Shown: piece by piece, positions 54,170 through 62,724 of the stretch
Numbering within the stretch: the first letter of the stretch is position 1
Layout of the letters: each line of letters starts with the position of its first letter
Assembly: GCA_005503065.1 (NCBI GenBank)
Contig: SCOE01000009.1
Coordinates: 62,001 to 126,000, forward strand
Reading direction: 5' to 3'
Length of the DNA stretch: 64,000 bases
Source of the DNA: Comamonadaceae bacterium ALPHA2B
GTDB lineage: Bacteria; Pseudomonadota; Gammaproteobacteria; Burkholderiales; Burkholderiaceae_C
The notes under the pieces: model-generated
The model's database searches: none
The model's input: only the letters and a program-made list of their open reading frames with translations
Told to the model about the DNA's origin: nothing
Program-made: the position numbers and the translations under genes

Positions 54170-54571
54170 CTAATGCGCCACCAGCGTCGTCATGACGCCG
54201 GTGAACAGCAGTTCGTTCGATCCCACGGCACGCGTCTCGCTGCGCACGCGCACCCACTTGCGTTCCTTCTTGATCTCCTTGTCGAGGCACCACACGTCGG
54301 TGCGGATGTTCTCGCCGATGCGCGGCATGCGCCAGACGTCGAAGGTCTGGCCGCCGTGCACGCCGCCGGGCGGGCGCGGCGAGTTGAGCGTCAGCACCGC
54401 GTCGATGACGATCATCGCCAGCATGCCGGCCGGCATCACACCGGGGTCGTCGTCGTTCGGGTAGACGGAACGCCATTTGGCGACGGTCGATTCGTCGACG
54501 GCAAAGTCGCGCGCGCCGTAGTGCTTGCCCGGCTCGTAGTGGGCGTAGTTGAAGATCGGTTTTTCGCTCAT
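54170..54571 (-). CDS. MaoC-like N-domain (FAS1-type dehydratase-like) protein without catalytic motif
   Basis: The ATG at 54571, overlapping the DUF35 stop (ATGA), gives 133 residues. GVMPAGMLAMIVIDAV and GGVHGGQTFDVWRMPRIGE indicate the N-terminal half of a MaoC-type double hotdog; the D-N-H hydratase triad is absent. It probably pairs with the catalytic MaoC protein at 53758, as the MaoC domain of ChsH2 does with ChsH1. Here the MaoC-like and DUF35 domains of a ChsH2-like protein would be encoded by separate genes. Confidence 0.8.
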   Translation of the reverse strand: MSEKPIFNYAHYEPGKHYGARDFAVDESTVAKWRSVYPNDDDPGVMPAGMLAMIVIDAVLTLNSPRPPGGVHGGQTFDVWRMPRIGENIRTDVWCLDKEIKKERKWVRVRSETRAVGSNELLFTGVMTTLVAH

Positions 54572-54981
54572 GCGGGCTCCACCTGGGGAATCTTCTGTTC
54601 GCTGCCCGGGCGCGACTCGAAGCACACGCGCACCGGCATGCCGATGCGCACCTGCGCCGGGTCGCAGCGCAGCACGTTGCACATGAAGCGCAAGCCCTCG
54701 TCGAGGTCCACCAGCGCGAGCACGTAGGGCGTGTCGCCGGCGAAGGCGGCCAGCGGCGCGCGGTGGATCACCGAGAAGCTGGCGATGCGCCCGCCCCCGC
54801 CCGCCTTGTGCCAGGCCAGGTCGGTGGCGTGGCAGTGCACGCAGGCGTTGCGCGCGTAGAACTGCGCCTTGCCGCAGGCGCCGCAGCGCTGGTAGCGGAA
54901 TTCGCCGAGGCTGGCGCCTTCCCAGTAGGTGCGGCTGATGCCGTCGGGCACCGGCACCGGCTTGGCTTGCACGTCGGCCAT
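54568..54981 (-). CDS. DUF35 OB-fold / zinc-ribbon protein B
   Basis: A 137-residue protein from ATG 54981. The zinc ribbon cysteines are CGACG and CVHCH, and the OB fold carries GRIASFSVIHRAPLAAFAGDTPYVLALVDLDEG. It follows the thiolase gene at 54984 by two bases and overlaps the MaoC-like gene at 54170. It is the likely acyl-CoA-binding partner of that thiolase. Confidence 0.88.
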   Translation of the reverse strand: MADVQAKPVPVPDGISRTYWEGASLGEFRYQRCGACGKAQFYARNACVHCHATDLAWHKAGGGGRIASFSVIHRAPLAAFAGDTPYVLALVDLDEGLRFMCNVLRCDPAQVRIGMPVRVCFESRPGSEQKIPQVEPA

Positions 54982-54983
54982 GG

Positions 54984-56135
54984 TCAGACCCTCCCCAGCA
55001 GGATCGAGCAATGGCCCGAGAAGATGCCGCCCAGCGTGTGCGCAAGCGCCACCTCGGCGTCCTTCACCTGGCGCGGCCCGCATTCGCCGCGCAGCTGGCG
55101 CACCGCCTCGACCACATGGAACATGCCGCCCGCCGCGCCGGACGAGCCGTACGACAGCAGGCCGCCGTTGGTGTTGACCGGGAACCTGCCGCCGATCGCG
55201 AACTCGCCGGCCAGCGCCGCCGGCCCCGCCGCGCCGCGCTCGTAGAAGCCCATCGACTCGAGCGTGATGAGCAGCGTGCTGGTGAAGCAGTCGTAGATGT
55301 GCGCGCAGTCCACGTCGGCATGCTTCAGTCCGGCGTGGCCGAGCGCGTCGGCCACCGATTCGCGGCAGCCGAAGTCCACCAGCGACGGCGCGGCGAAGAT
55401 GTGCTCGTGCGTGTGGCCCTCGCCGGTGGCGAGCAGCTCGACGGAACGCTTGGGCCTGTCGCGCCCGGTCTCGGAAGCACTGACGATCACCGCCGCGCCG
55501 CCGTCGGAGACGGGACAGCAGTCGAGCATACGCAGCGGCGACGCAATCACCTTGGACCTGCGCACGTCGTCCATCGTGATCGGCTTCTTCATGTGCGACT
55601 GCGGGTGCAGCGCCGCGTTGGCGCGCTGGTTCACCGCCACCGCGGCGAGGTGGTCGCCGTTCAGCCAGCCTTCGTGAAAGTAGACTTGCGCGGCCATCGC
55701 GAAAGCCGCCGGCACGCTCATGCCGTAGGGCTGCTCGTACTGCGCGTGTCCCACGTCGGCGAGCGCGGCCTGCACCTTCTCGCCCATGCCGGTGAGGCGG
55801 TTGTCGCCGGTCACGCACAGCACGTGGCGGCACATGCCCGAGCGCACCAGCGACTCGGCGTGCCGCACCAGCAGCCCGCCGGTCATGCCTCCCATGCAGA
55901 TCGAGGCGTTGACCTTGGGCCCGAAGCCGAGATACTCGGCGAGCACGCCGCCGAGCATCAGCTGCGGCGAGGCGAAAGAATACGCGGTGAGCAGGCCGTC
56001 GATGTCCGACAGCTTCAACCCCGCATCGGCGAGCGCGCCGAGGGTGGCCTCGGTGTGCAGCGACATGCAGGTGCTTTCCGGCAGCGAGCCGACCTGAGTG
56101 TCGTACACGCCGCTGACGATGGCTTTGCTGGCCAT
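54984..56135 (-). CDS. Thiolase-superfamily protein lacking the second-half histidine
   Basis: A 383-residue protein; AAGGAG precedes the ATG. A Cys is present at the nucleophile site (ASICMGGMTGG). The usual G-H-P in the C-terminal half is replaced by YGSSGAAGG, so the general-base His is missing. HIYDCFTSTLLITLESMGF and VSDGGAAVIV identify the family. It is complementary to the protein at 52595, which has the His but no Cys. Either each works with its DUF35 partner as a lyase, or the two form a mixed assembly. Confidence 0.85.
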   Translation of the reverse strand: MASKAIVSGVYDTQVGSLPESTCMSLHTEATLGALADAGLKLSDIDGLLTAYSFASPQLMLGGVLAEYLGFGPKVNASICMGGMTGGLLVRHAESLVRSGMCRHVLCVTGDNRLTGMGEKVQAALADVGHAQYEQPYGMSVPAAFAMAAQVYFHEGWLNGDHLAAVAVNQRANAALHPQSHMKKPITMDDVRRSKVIASPLRMLDCCPVSDGGAAVIVSASETGRDRPKRSVELLATGEGHTHEHIFAAPSLVDFGCRESVADALGHAGLKHADVDCAHIYDCFTSTLLITLESMGFYERGAAGPAALAGEFAIGGRFPVNTNGGLLSYGSSGAAGGMFHVVEAVRQLRGECGPRQVKDAEVALAHTLGGIFSGHCSILLGRV

Positions 56136-56157
56136 GGTTCTCCTTGGTGGGGTCCGT

Positions 56158-57285
56158 TCAGGGCAGGCTGACGACGAGGTCGCGCTGCAGGCGGCGCAAC
56201 TGCTCGACGGCGCCGTCGACCAGATCGGCCATGATGTCCTTCGCGGGCCGGCGGCCCTTGACGAGCCCGCCCGCCTGCCCCGCGATGTTGTAGAAGAGGT
56301 CGTGCCGCCCGGCGGCGAGCGCCGCGGCGAGGAAGTCCTCCATCAGGATGCGCTGGTGCGGCGTTTCCAGCGTCGGCAGGCCCGACTCGGCCCAAGCCTG
56401 CGAAATCTCGCCGTGGAAAGCGCGCACCGTCTTGCCCGTCCAGATCTTGCTGATTCGAAAGGCCTCCGAATCGGAGGCGACGATCTGGTCCTTGCAGGCG
56501 TCGAACAACTCGCCCTCGTCGGCAACGAGGAAGGCGGTGCCGATCCAGACCGCCTGCGCGCCGAGCGCGAGCGCGGCCACGATGCCGCGGCCGTCGGCGA
56601 TGCCACCCGCGGCGAGCACCGGCGTCGGACTGACGGCGTCGACCACCTGCGGGATCAGCGGCAGCGTGGCCACGGTACCCGTGTGGCCGCCCGCCTCGGT
56701 GCCCTGCGCCACGATGGCGTCGACGCCGCTCTTCTGCTGCCGCACCGCGTTGCGCACCGAACCGGACAGGCCGATTAGCTTCATGCCCTGAGCGCGCGCA
56801 CGCTCGAGCAGGAAGTCGGGGTCGCCCAGGCCGGCGGCAAACACCGGCACGCGCTCGTCGAAGATGACCTCGAGCACCGACTTCGCGTACTCGATGTTGA
56901 CCACCGTCTCGTCGGCCGGCTTCACGTCGGGCAGGCCGTAGCGGCGAATCAGCTCCTGCATGAACGCGGCGTGCTTGGGGAAGCGCGCGCGGATCTCGTC
57001 GCGCACCCCGGTGCGCGTCGGCGGCGCGTCGGCAATACGCGCCGGCAGCAGCAGGTCCACGCCGAAGGGCTTGTCGGTCAGCGCGCGCACGGCGCGGATG
57101 CGCCGGCGCGTCTCCTCCGGCGACAGGCCCGAGCAGCCGAGCACGCCGAGCCCGCCGGCCTGCGACACCGCGGCCACCAGCGCCGGCGGCGTGGCCCGGC
57201 CGCCCACGCCCATGCCGGCCAGGAAGATAGGCACCTCGATGCCCCAGCCATCGCAGAACGCGTTGTGCAGCACCGTGCGGCTCAT
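56158..57285 (-). CDS. Nitronate monooxygenase / FMN-dependent oxidoreductase family protein
   Basis: A 375-residue TIM-barrel flavoprotein with VPIFLAGMGVGGRATPPALVAAVSQAGGLG and the active-site segment QGTEAGGHTGTV, retaining the His typical of class I enzymes. LAAGGIADGRGIVAALALGAQAVWIGT is the FMN-phosphate site. The role in an acyl-CoA operon is unclear; relatives oxidise nitronates or reduce enoyl thioesters. It is larger than, and not closely related to, the family member at 42637. Confidence 0.87.
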   Translation of the reverse strand: MSRTVLHNAFCDGWGIEVPIFLAGMGVGGRATPPALVAAVSQAGGLGVLGCSGLSPEETRRRIRAVRALTDKPFGVDLLLPARIADAPPTRTGVRDEIRARFPKHAAFMQELIRRYGLPDVKPADETVVNIEYAKSVLEVIFDERVPVFAAGLGDPDFLLERARAQGMKLIGLSGSVRNAVRQQKSGVDAIVAQGTEAGGHTGTVATLPLIPQVVDAVSPTPVLAAGGIADGRGIVAALALGAQAVWIGTAFLVADEGELFDACKDQIVASDSEAFRISKIWTGKTVRAFHGEISQAWAESGLPTLETPHQRILMEDFLAAALAAGRHDLFYNIAGQAGGLVKGRRPAKDIMADLVDGAVEQLRRLQRDLVVSLP

Positions 57286-57292
57286 GACCTCT

Positions 57293-58054
57293 TCACTTGA
57301 ACGTCGGCTTGCGCTTGGCGCGGAACGCGGCCACGCCTTCCTTCACGTCGTCGGTCTGGAACAGGAAGGGGAAGGCGTCGATGGCGTAGCGCATGTCGTC
57401 GCCGCCTTTGCCCCTGTTGTAGAACGACTTGGCCATCTGCAGCGCCATCTGCGGCTTGGCCGCGAGCTTCTCGGCGAAGGCCATCGCCTCGTCCATCAGC
57501 TTGTCGGGCGCCACCGTGCGCAGCGCGAGGCCGAGCGCCACGGCCTCGGCGGCCGGGATCGGCTCGCCGAGCATGCTTAACTCCTTCGCCTTCGGCCGGC
57601 CGACGATCTGGTGCAGGCGCAGCAGCGCGAAACCCGGCAGCAGGCCGAGCTGGATCTCGGGCACGCCGAACTTCGCGCGTTCGGAGGCGAGGATGAAGTC
57701 GCAGGCGATCGCGAGTTCGAATCCGCCGCCGAACGCGATGCCGTTGACCGCCGCGATCAGCGGCTTGCGGCAGCGCTCCGGCGCCTCGAGCACCGGCAGC
57801 ACGCTGGCGATGAAGTCGCGCGCCTGCTCCGGGGTCTCGGGGAAGGAGCTGATGTCGGCGCCGGCGCAGAAGGCCTTGTCGCCGCGCCCGGTGACGATGC
57901 CGACACGGATCTCGGGGTCGGCCTCGACCATCGCGAGGCCTTCGGTGACACCCTGGCGGATGCCGACGGAGATGGCGTTCAGCTTGGTGGGCTCGTCGAG
58001 GGTCAGGACCGCGACGCGGCCCTTCTTCTCGAATTCGACGCTGCCGATGCGCAT
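57293..58054 (-). CDS. Enoyl-CoA hydratase with both catalytic glutamates
   Basis: The ATG at 58054 with CAGGAG upstream gives 253 residues; the longer frame to 58138 is not supported. DKAFCAGADI, GIAFGGGFELAIACDF (first Glu) and FGVPEIQLGLLPG (second Glu) make it the only fully canonical hydratase among the five crotonases here. It is promoter-proximal in the minus operon that runs to 52200, below the palindrome at 58147. Confidence 0.9.
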   Translation of the reverse strand: MRIGSVEFEKKGRVAVLTLDEPTKLNAISVGIRQGVTEGLAMVEADPEIRVGIVTGRGDKAFCAGADISSFPETPEQARDFIASVLPVLEAPERCRKPLIAAVNGIAFGGGFELAIACDFILASERAKFGVPEIQLGLLPGFALLRLHQIVGRPKAKELSMLGEPIPAAEAVALGLALRTVAPDKLMDEAMAFAEKLAAKPQMALQMAKSFYNRGKGGDDMRYAIDAFPFLFQTDDVKEGVAAFRAKRKPTFK

Positions 58055-58146
58055 ACGGTGCTCCTGCGTGGACGGCGAAGGGCGCCTTCCGCCGTGGGGA
58101 AAAGGACATGCCGTGCAGACCGCGCCGGCACTGAGCATGTCAGACT

Positions 58147-58163
58147 ACCAAACGTTTGGTTGG
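58147..58163. promoter_or_regulatory. Island operator copy 6, perfect palindrome upstream of the 58054-52200 operon
   Basis: ACCAAACGTTTGGT (58147-58160) is a perfect 14-bp palindrome. Bases 58149-58163 (CAAAC-GTTT-GGTTGG) align with the copy at 43714 over C-x-AACGTTTG-x-TTGG. On the minus strand it overlaps a possible extended -10 reading to the crotonase gene. Confidence 0.6.
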
Positions 58164-58296
58164 CGGTCAATGCGGGTTGCCCGTCCGAAGCCCGCAACCG
58201 GCGCCCGGCCCGACGGCCCGGCCGCGTTACCGGGCGCCCAGCCGCCGCTGACCGGCAACACCTAGCCGACGAACAGTCCGCGGCCGGGCTGCACAG

Positions 58297-58752
58297 CTAG
58301 GCAGCGAACTCGGCCGCCTCGCGCGCGCCGACCGGCCGAGAGGCACCTCGCGCTTCAGGCGCTCCTGGAAGCGCGGATTGGCCTTCACCTCGGGCGGGAA
58401 GTAGGTCGGCGTGTCGACGAAGTTGAACGCCAGCGCATTGACCTGCACGCCGTGGCGCGTGACCTCCGCGCCGACCGCCTGCGCCCAGGCCAAGTGCGCG
58501 CCGCGCGCGGCCCTGTACGACGACGCGCGGTTCTGGCCGCGCAGCGCCGCGGTATGCCGAGGTTGAGAGCAGCGCGTCGACCGTGCCGGCGTCGCGCACG
58601 ATGCGCTCGGCCGCGGCGGGGTCGTCGAGCCGCTCGTCGCTGGCGACGACGTGGGCGCCGTGCGCCGCAAGCGCTTCGCACCGCGCCGGGCCGACGAAGA
58701 CCGTCGACTGCGTGACCAGCACGCGCTGGCCTTTCAGGACCTCGGATGCCAC
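58297..58752 (-). pseudogene. Decayed halohydrin-dehalogenase-like SDR
   Basis: From a GTG at 58752 the frame gives VTQSTVFVGPARCEALAAHGAHVVASDE, which carries the T-x4-F-x-G motif that replaces the nucleotide-binding glycines in halohydrin dehalogenases. After VDALL the match jumps frame to YRAARGAHLAWAQAVGAE (Y-x3-R) and VDTPTYFPPEVKANPRF, then returns to the first frame for REAAEFAA and a TAG. Roughly 60 residues are missing in the middle, and the C-terminus is cut short. It has at least two frameshifts and a deletion, so it is inactive as read. It is last after the esterase gene. Confidence 0.7.
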
Positions 58753-58798
58753 GGCGCTCGTCGCCTCGCTCCGTCGGACGCGCCGGGCGCGACCCGCG

Positions 58799-60343
58799 TC
58801 AGGTGCAGGTGTAGCTCGCCGCCGCGTTGACGTCGCCGCGGCCGTTGTAACGCGGGTACTTCGGATGGACGCAGAGCGGGCGCGAGAACAGGGTGGTGCC
58901 GTTCGTCGGGTCGAGCTTGAGCGCGGTGAGAGTGGCGGGAGCGGCGCCGCCGCCGGCCCAGGTGTCGAGCGCCGACAGCAGGTCCGCCGTGTCGGCACCG
59001 GGGCCGGCCAGGCAATGCGCAACCCCCGGCGCCTTGTAGTAGCGAACGAAGCCGTCGGCCGCGGCCTGGCCGCCGGCGGCGGTGACCACGCGGTTGTAGT
59101 AGTCGGTCGTGCCGTTCACGCTGATCGCAGGGTCGGTGGTGCCGTGCCAGAGGATCAGCTTGCCGCCGCGCGCCTTGAAGCCGGTGAGCAAGGCGTCGTT
59201 GGCGTCGGCGAGCGCCGCGAAAGCGGCAGCTGCTCCGACGTTGGCCGACAGGTCGTACGTCAGCGGGTCCTGCGCCGGGTCCTTGGCGAAGAAGTACTTC
59301 ACGCCCCCATCCATGAACAGGTACTGCGCGCTCGGGATCCCGCCGCCGCCGAGGAACCACGGGCCCCAGGTCGCGGGGTCGTCCTCGTTGCCGGTCAGCG
59401 GATATCGCTTGGCTGCGATCGACGTGCCCGCCAGCGAAAAGTCGCTCGTCCAGGAGTGGACGACGGCGACCTGCGCATCGGTCAGGCAGGCATCGCTGTC
59501 GGCGCCGGTACAGCGCAGCGCAGCCGGATCGAAGCTGCAGGCGGTCAGGTTGCCGACCACGCCGTCGGCCCGGCCGTCGAGCGCGTCGCAGGCCGTGCGC
59601 ACGGCGCCGGCCAGAGTCGCGACCTTGCCCGCCGTGAACATGCCGCCCGGCGCCGCGAGCGCCTGCGCGCCACGCTGGAAGCTCGTCAGCAGGCCGGTGA
59701 GGTTGTAGGCCGGCGCGCGCGCGATCACCCCGTCGAACACGTCCGGGTTGCGCTGCGCCACCATCAGGGCCTCGCGGCCGCCGTTCGAGCAGCCTTCGTA
59801 ATAGGCCTTCGTCACGGCGCTGCCGTAGCGCATGCGCACGAACTCGCGCGCCGCCGCGGCCACCTTGGGCACCGACAGGTTGGCGTAGTTCGCCACCGCC
59901 TCGGCGTCGTCGAGCGCCCAGGTCGCGTCGATGTCGGACAAGGGCGCGGTGCTGCGGTGGCCGGAGTCGCTCGCGACGTTGGCATAGCCCATCTTCAGCG
60001 CGTTCACGTTGGGCACCGGCATGAAGCCGTCGAAGCCGCCGGCCGAACCGTTGACCGAGTCGGCGCCGCCGTAGACGAGCTTGCCGTTCCAGCCGGTGGT
60101 GGGCATGCGCAGCTCGAATTTGAGCTTCGTCGGCAGCGTGGCCGCCACGCTGCAGTACTCGGGCACCGATGCAGCGGCCGGCACGATGGTGGCCGCCGTC
60201 ACCGTCGCGCCCGCGATCGTCTTGCCGACGAAGTCGCCGCAGGCCATCGTCGTGACGGCCGGCGCATCGTCGTCATCGCTGCCGCCGCATGCAGCGAGCA
60301 CGCTGCCAAGCAAAAGGACCGGAAGGATGCGCGGGGAGTGCAT
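58799..60343 (-). CDS. Tannase/feruloyl esterase family lipoprotein
   Basis: The ATG at 60343 gives 514 residues with a lipoprotein signal (LLLGSVLAAC, lipobox Cys near residue 19) followed by GGSDDDD. Nucleophile motif GCSNGGREAL, acid region around LWHGTTDPAISVNG, and GVAHCLAG give the CS-D-HC arrangement of the tannase family, with its Cys-Cys bridge between the Ser and His segments. It hydrolyses an ester outside the cytoplasm. It has its own upstream operator copy and probably releases the acid that the island degrades. Confidence 0.88.
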   Translation of the reverse strand: MHSPRILPVLLLGSVLAACGGSDDDDAPAVTTMACGDFVGKTIAGATVTAATIVPAAASVPEYCSVAATLPTKLKFELRMPTTGWNGKLVYGGADSVNGSAGGFDGFMPVPNVNALKMGYANVASDSGHRSTAPLSDIDATWALDDAEAVANYANLSVPKVAAAAREFVRMRYGSAVTKAYYEGCSNGGREALMVAQRNPDVFDGVIARAPAYNLTGLLTSFQRGAQALAAPGGMFTAGKVATLAGAVRTACDALDGRADGVVGNLTACSFDPAALRCTGADSDACLTDAQVAVVHSWTSDFSLAGTSIAAKRYPLTGNEDDPATWGPWFLGGGGIPSAQYLFMDGGVKYFFAKDPAQDPLTYDLSANVGAAAAFAALADANDALLTGFKARGGKLILWHGTTDPAISVNGTTDYYNRVVTAAGGQAAADGFVRYYKAPGVAHCLAGPGADTADLLSALDTWAGGGAAPATLTALKLDPTNGTTLFSRPLCVHPKYPRYNGRGDVNAAASYTCT

Positions 60344-60375
60344 GGCTCTCTGTCTCGTCCGAAGGAGCGCGAAGC

Positions 60376-60390
60376 CTAACGAGCGTTCGC
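60376..60390. promoter_or_regulatory. Island operator copy 7, upstream of the esterase gene
   Basis: CTAAC-GAGC-GTTCGC matches the element in 10 of its 11 specified bases. It lies in the 65-bp gap between the SDR stop and the esterase start, so the esterase may have its own regulated promoter. Confidence 0.6.
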
Positions 60391-60408
60391 CAGTCGAGTC
60401 ATCAGGGT

Positions 60409-61191
60409 TCACCTGCATGTCCGCAAGCCGCCGTAGCTAGCCCACGGGATCGCGACGAGGTAGCCGGCATCGACCGGCAGGTTGATGCCGGTGATCGCCG
60501 AGGCCTGCTGCGAAGCGAGGAACGCGACTGCCTGGGCGATTTCCCGGGCCTGCACCAGCCGCCCGAGTGCGCTGTTGGCGGTCATGTCCTGCGAAGCGAG
60601 GGTGCGCGTGGCCACGCCCTTCTCGAGCGCCGGCGTCCGCGTGAAGCCGGGCGAGACCGCGTTCATGCGCACTTTCTTCGGGCCCCATTCGGCAGCCAGG
60701 CATTCGGTCAGGTTGATCACGCCCGCCTTGGCCGGCCCGTACGAATGCAGCGGCCCGGAGCCCATGCCAGCCACCGAAGCGATGTTGACGATCGCGCCGC
60801 CGCCCGCGCGCGCCATCGCCGCGCCAAAGCGCGCGCAGCACAGATAGGTGCCGCGCAGGTCGACGCGGGCGACGAAGTCCCACTCGCGCAGAGTCAGCTC
60901 CTCCGGCGGCAGCGTGCGCTGCAGGACGCCCGCGCTGTTGACGAGCACCCGCGGCACGCCGCACTGGGCCTCGACGGCTGCCACGGCCGCATCGACCGAA
61001 GCCTCGTCACCCACGTCGAGCGCTACCGCAGTGCCACCGTTGGCGGCAGCCACGGCCTGCGCGGCAGCGAGGTTGCGGTCGGCCACCACCACGCGCGCAC
61101 CGGCCGCGGCAAGCACTTGCACGCAGGCCTCGCCGATGCCGCTGGCGCCGCCGGTCACCACCGCCACCTGGTCCGAAAAGTCGATCTTCAT
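60409..61191 (-). CDS. Classical SDR-family dehydrogenase
   Basis: A 260-residue protein with TGGASGIG, Asp in VADRN after the second strand (NAD preference), VNSAG and catalytic SYGPAKAG (YxxxK). CGGAGACTGAG precedes the ATG, one base after the end of the acyl-CoA ligase. It probably oxidises a hydroxyl group of an acyl-CoA or alcohol intermediate. The C-terminus (SYGGLRTCR) is slightly longer than usual. Confidence 0.9.
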   Translation of the reverse strand: MKIDFSDQVAVVTGGASGIGEACVQVLAAAGARVVVADRNLAAAQAVAAANGGTAVALDVGDEASVDAAVAAVEAQCGVPRVLVNSAGVLQRTLPPEELTLREWDFVARVDLRGTYLCCARFGAAMARAGGGAIVNIASVAGMGSGPLHSYGPAKAGVINLTECLAAEWGPKKVRMNAVSPGFTRTPALEKGVATRTLASQDMTANSALGRLVQAREIAQAVAFLASQQASAITGINLPVDAGYLVAIPWASYGGLRTCR

Positions 61192-61192
61192 C

Positions 61193-62704
61193 TCAGTCTC
61201 CGCTCGCTTCGCTGGCCAATTCGGCGCGCAGCACCCGCTTCAGCACCTTGCCGGAGGGCAGGCGCGGCAGCGTCTCGCGCAGCACGAGCTGACGCGGCAG
61301 CTTGAAGCCGCCCAGCTTGCCTCGACAGAAGGCCTGCAGTTCCTCGAGCGCGAGCGTGGTGCCCGGCCGCAGCACCACCACCGCCGCCACGCGCTCGCCC
61401 CACTGCGCGTCGGGCAGGCCGACCGCCGCGGCTTCCAGCACCTGCGGCAGCTGGTAGAGCACGCGCTCGACCTCGCTCGACGCGATGTTCTCGCCGCCGC
61501 TGATGATCATGTCCTTCTTGCGATCGGTGAGGAACAGGAAGCCCTCGGCGTCGACGTAGCCGACGTCGCCGGTGCGGAGCCAGCCGCCCGCGTGGAAGCT
61601 CGCGGCGGTCTTGTCCGGATCGCGCCAGTAGCCCGCCGTGACCTTGGGCCCGCGCAGGCAGATCTCGCCAGCCTCGCCTGCCGGCAATGCCCGGCCGTCG
61701 TCGTCGCACACGCGCAGCTCGACGTGCGGCAGCACGCGCCCGGTCGAGCCGATCTTCTCGATCTCGCGGCCGGCTTCCATCAGCGTGTCGCCCGAGCAGC
61801 TTTCGGTCAGGCCGTAGCCGTCGATGTAGCGCCCATTGGGGAACAGCGAGCGGAACTCGCGGATGCGCTCCTCAGGGGTGCGCTCGCCGCCGCCGATCTG
61901 CCAGCGCAGGCTCGAGAGGTCGAAGCGCGCGCGATCGGGCAGCGCGAGCAGCCGGTTCAGCATCACCGGCGCCATCCACGCCGCGGTGAGCTTCTCGCGC
62001 TCGATCAGCGCCAGCGTCGGCTCGGGGTCGAACTCGCGCAGCACCGCGAGCAGGCCGCCCATCTGCAGCACCGCCAGGCCGGGCAGGTCGAACGCGCCGA
62101 CGTGGTAGAGCGGGCCGACGACGAGCAGCCGCTCGTTGCCGTGCAGGCCGAGCACCGCGATGTGGTCGAGGCACTTCCAGTGGTAGTTGGCGTAGCTGTG
62201 GATCACGCCCTTCGGACGGTCGGTCGTGCCCGAGGTATACATGAGCCGGAACAGGTCGTGGGGCTGGCGCACGCAGGGCTCGGCCAAAGGCTCGGCCGCG
62301 GGGCCGATGCGGCGGCTGTCCGACTGCGCCGCCTCGTCGACGACGGCGACGTTGGCGAAGCCGCCGGCCAGCGCGCGCAGTTCTTCGTCCACGAGCAGCA
62401 GCTTCACGCCCGCGTGGCCGACGATGTAGGCGACCTCGTCGGCGCCCAACCGGTAGTTGATCGGCAGCAGCACCGCGCCGAGGTGGCTGACCGCGAGCGA
62501 GAGCTCGATGAACGCGGCGCTGTTCTTCATCAGCAGCGCGACGATGTCGCCCTCGCCGATGCCGCGCGCGCGCAGGCTCGCCGCGGTGGCGGCGATGCGC
62601 GCCGCGAGATCGCCGTAGCTCAGTCCCTGATCGCGGTACAGCAGCGCCGGCCGCGCCGGCTCGGCGCGCGCCCAGCGCAGGATGGCGGCACTCAGGTTGA
62701 CCAT
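61193..62704 (-). CDS. AMP-dependent acyl-CoA ligase
   Basis: The ATG at 62704 gives 503 residues; the long upstream frame is a shadow of the ACAD gene. Motifs: MYTSGTTDRPKGVIHSY, DGYGLTESCSGD, LTDRKKDMIISGGENI, and the catalytic Lys in LPSGKVLKRVLR. It activates a carboxylic acid with ATP and CoA. It lies between an ACAD and an SDR in one operon; the substrate may be the acid released by the esterase at 58799, which is inference. Confidence 0.92.
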   Translation of the reverse strand: MVNLSAAILRWARAEPARPALLYRDQGLSYGDLAARIAATAASLRARGIGEGDIVALLMKNSAAFIELSLAVSHLGAVLLPINYRLGADEVAYIVGHAGVKLLLVDEELRALAGGFANVAVVDEAAQSDSRRIGPAAEPLAEPCVRQPHDLFRLMYTSGTTDRPKGVIHSYANYHWKCLDHIAVLGLHGNERLLVVGPLYHVGAFDLPGLAVLQMGGLLAVLREFDPEPTLALIEREKLTAAWMAPVMLNRLLALPDRARFDLSSLRWQIGGGERTPEERIREFRSLFPNGRYIDGYGLTESCSGDTLMEAGREIEKIGSTGRVLPHVELRVCDDDGRALPAGEAGEICLRGPKVTAGYWRDPDKTAASFHAGGWLRTGDVGYVDAEGFLFLTDRKKDMIISGGENIASSEVERVLYQLPQVLEAAAVGLPDAQWGERVAAVVVLRPGTTLALEELQAFCRGKLGGFKLPRQLVLRETLPRLPSGKVLKRVLRAELASEASGD

Positions 62705-62724
62705 CGCGTTCTTCGCTGCGCGCC

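Noticed and set aside
58227-58670. Open frame of 147 codons as a separate SDR gene
   Set aside because: Only its C-terminal half resembles a halohydrin-dehalogenase-like SDR; the N-terminal half is out of frame. It is treated as part of the pseudogene at 58297.
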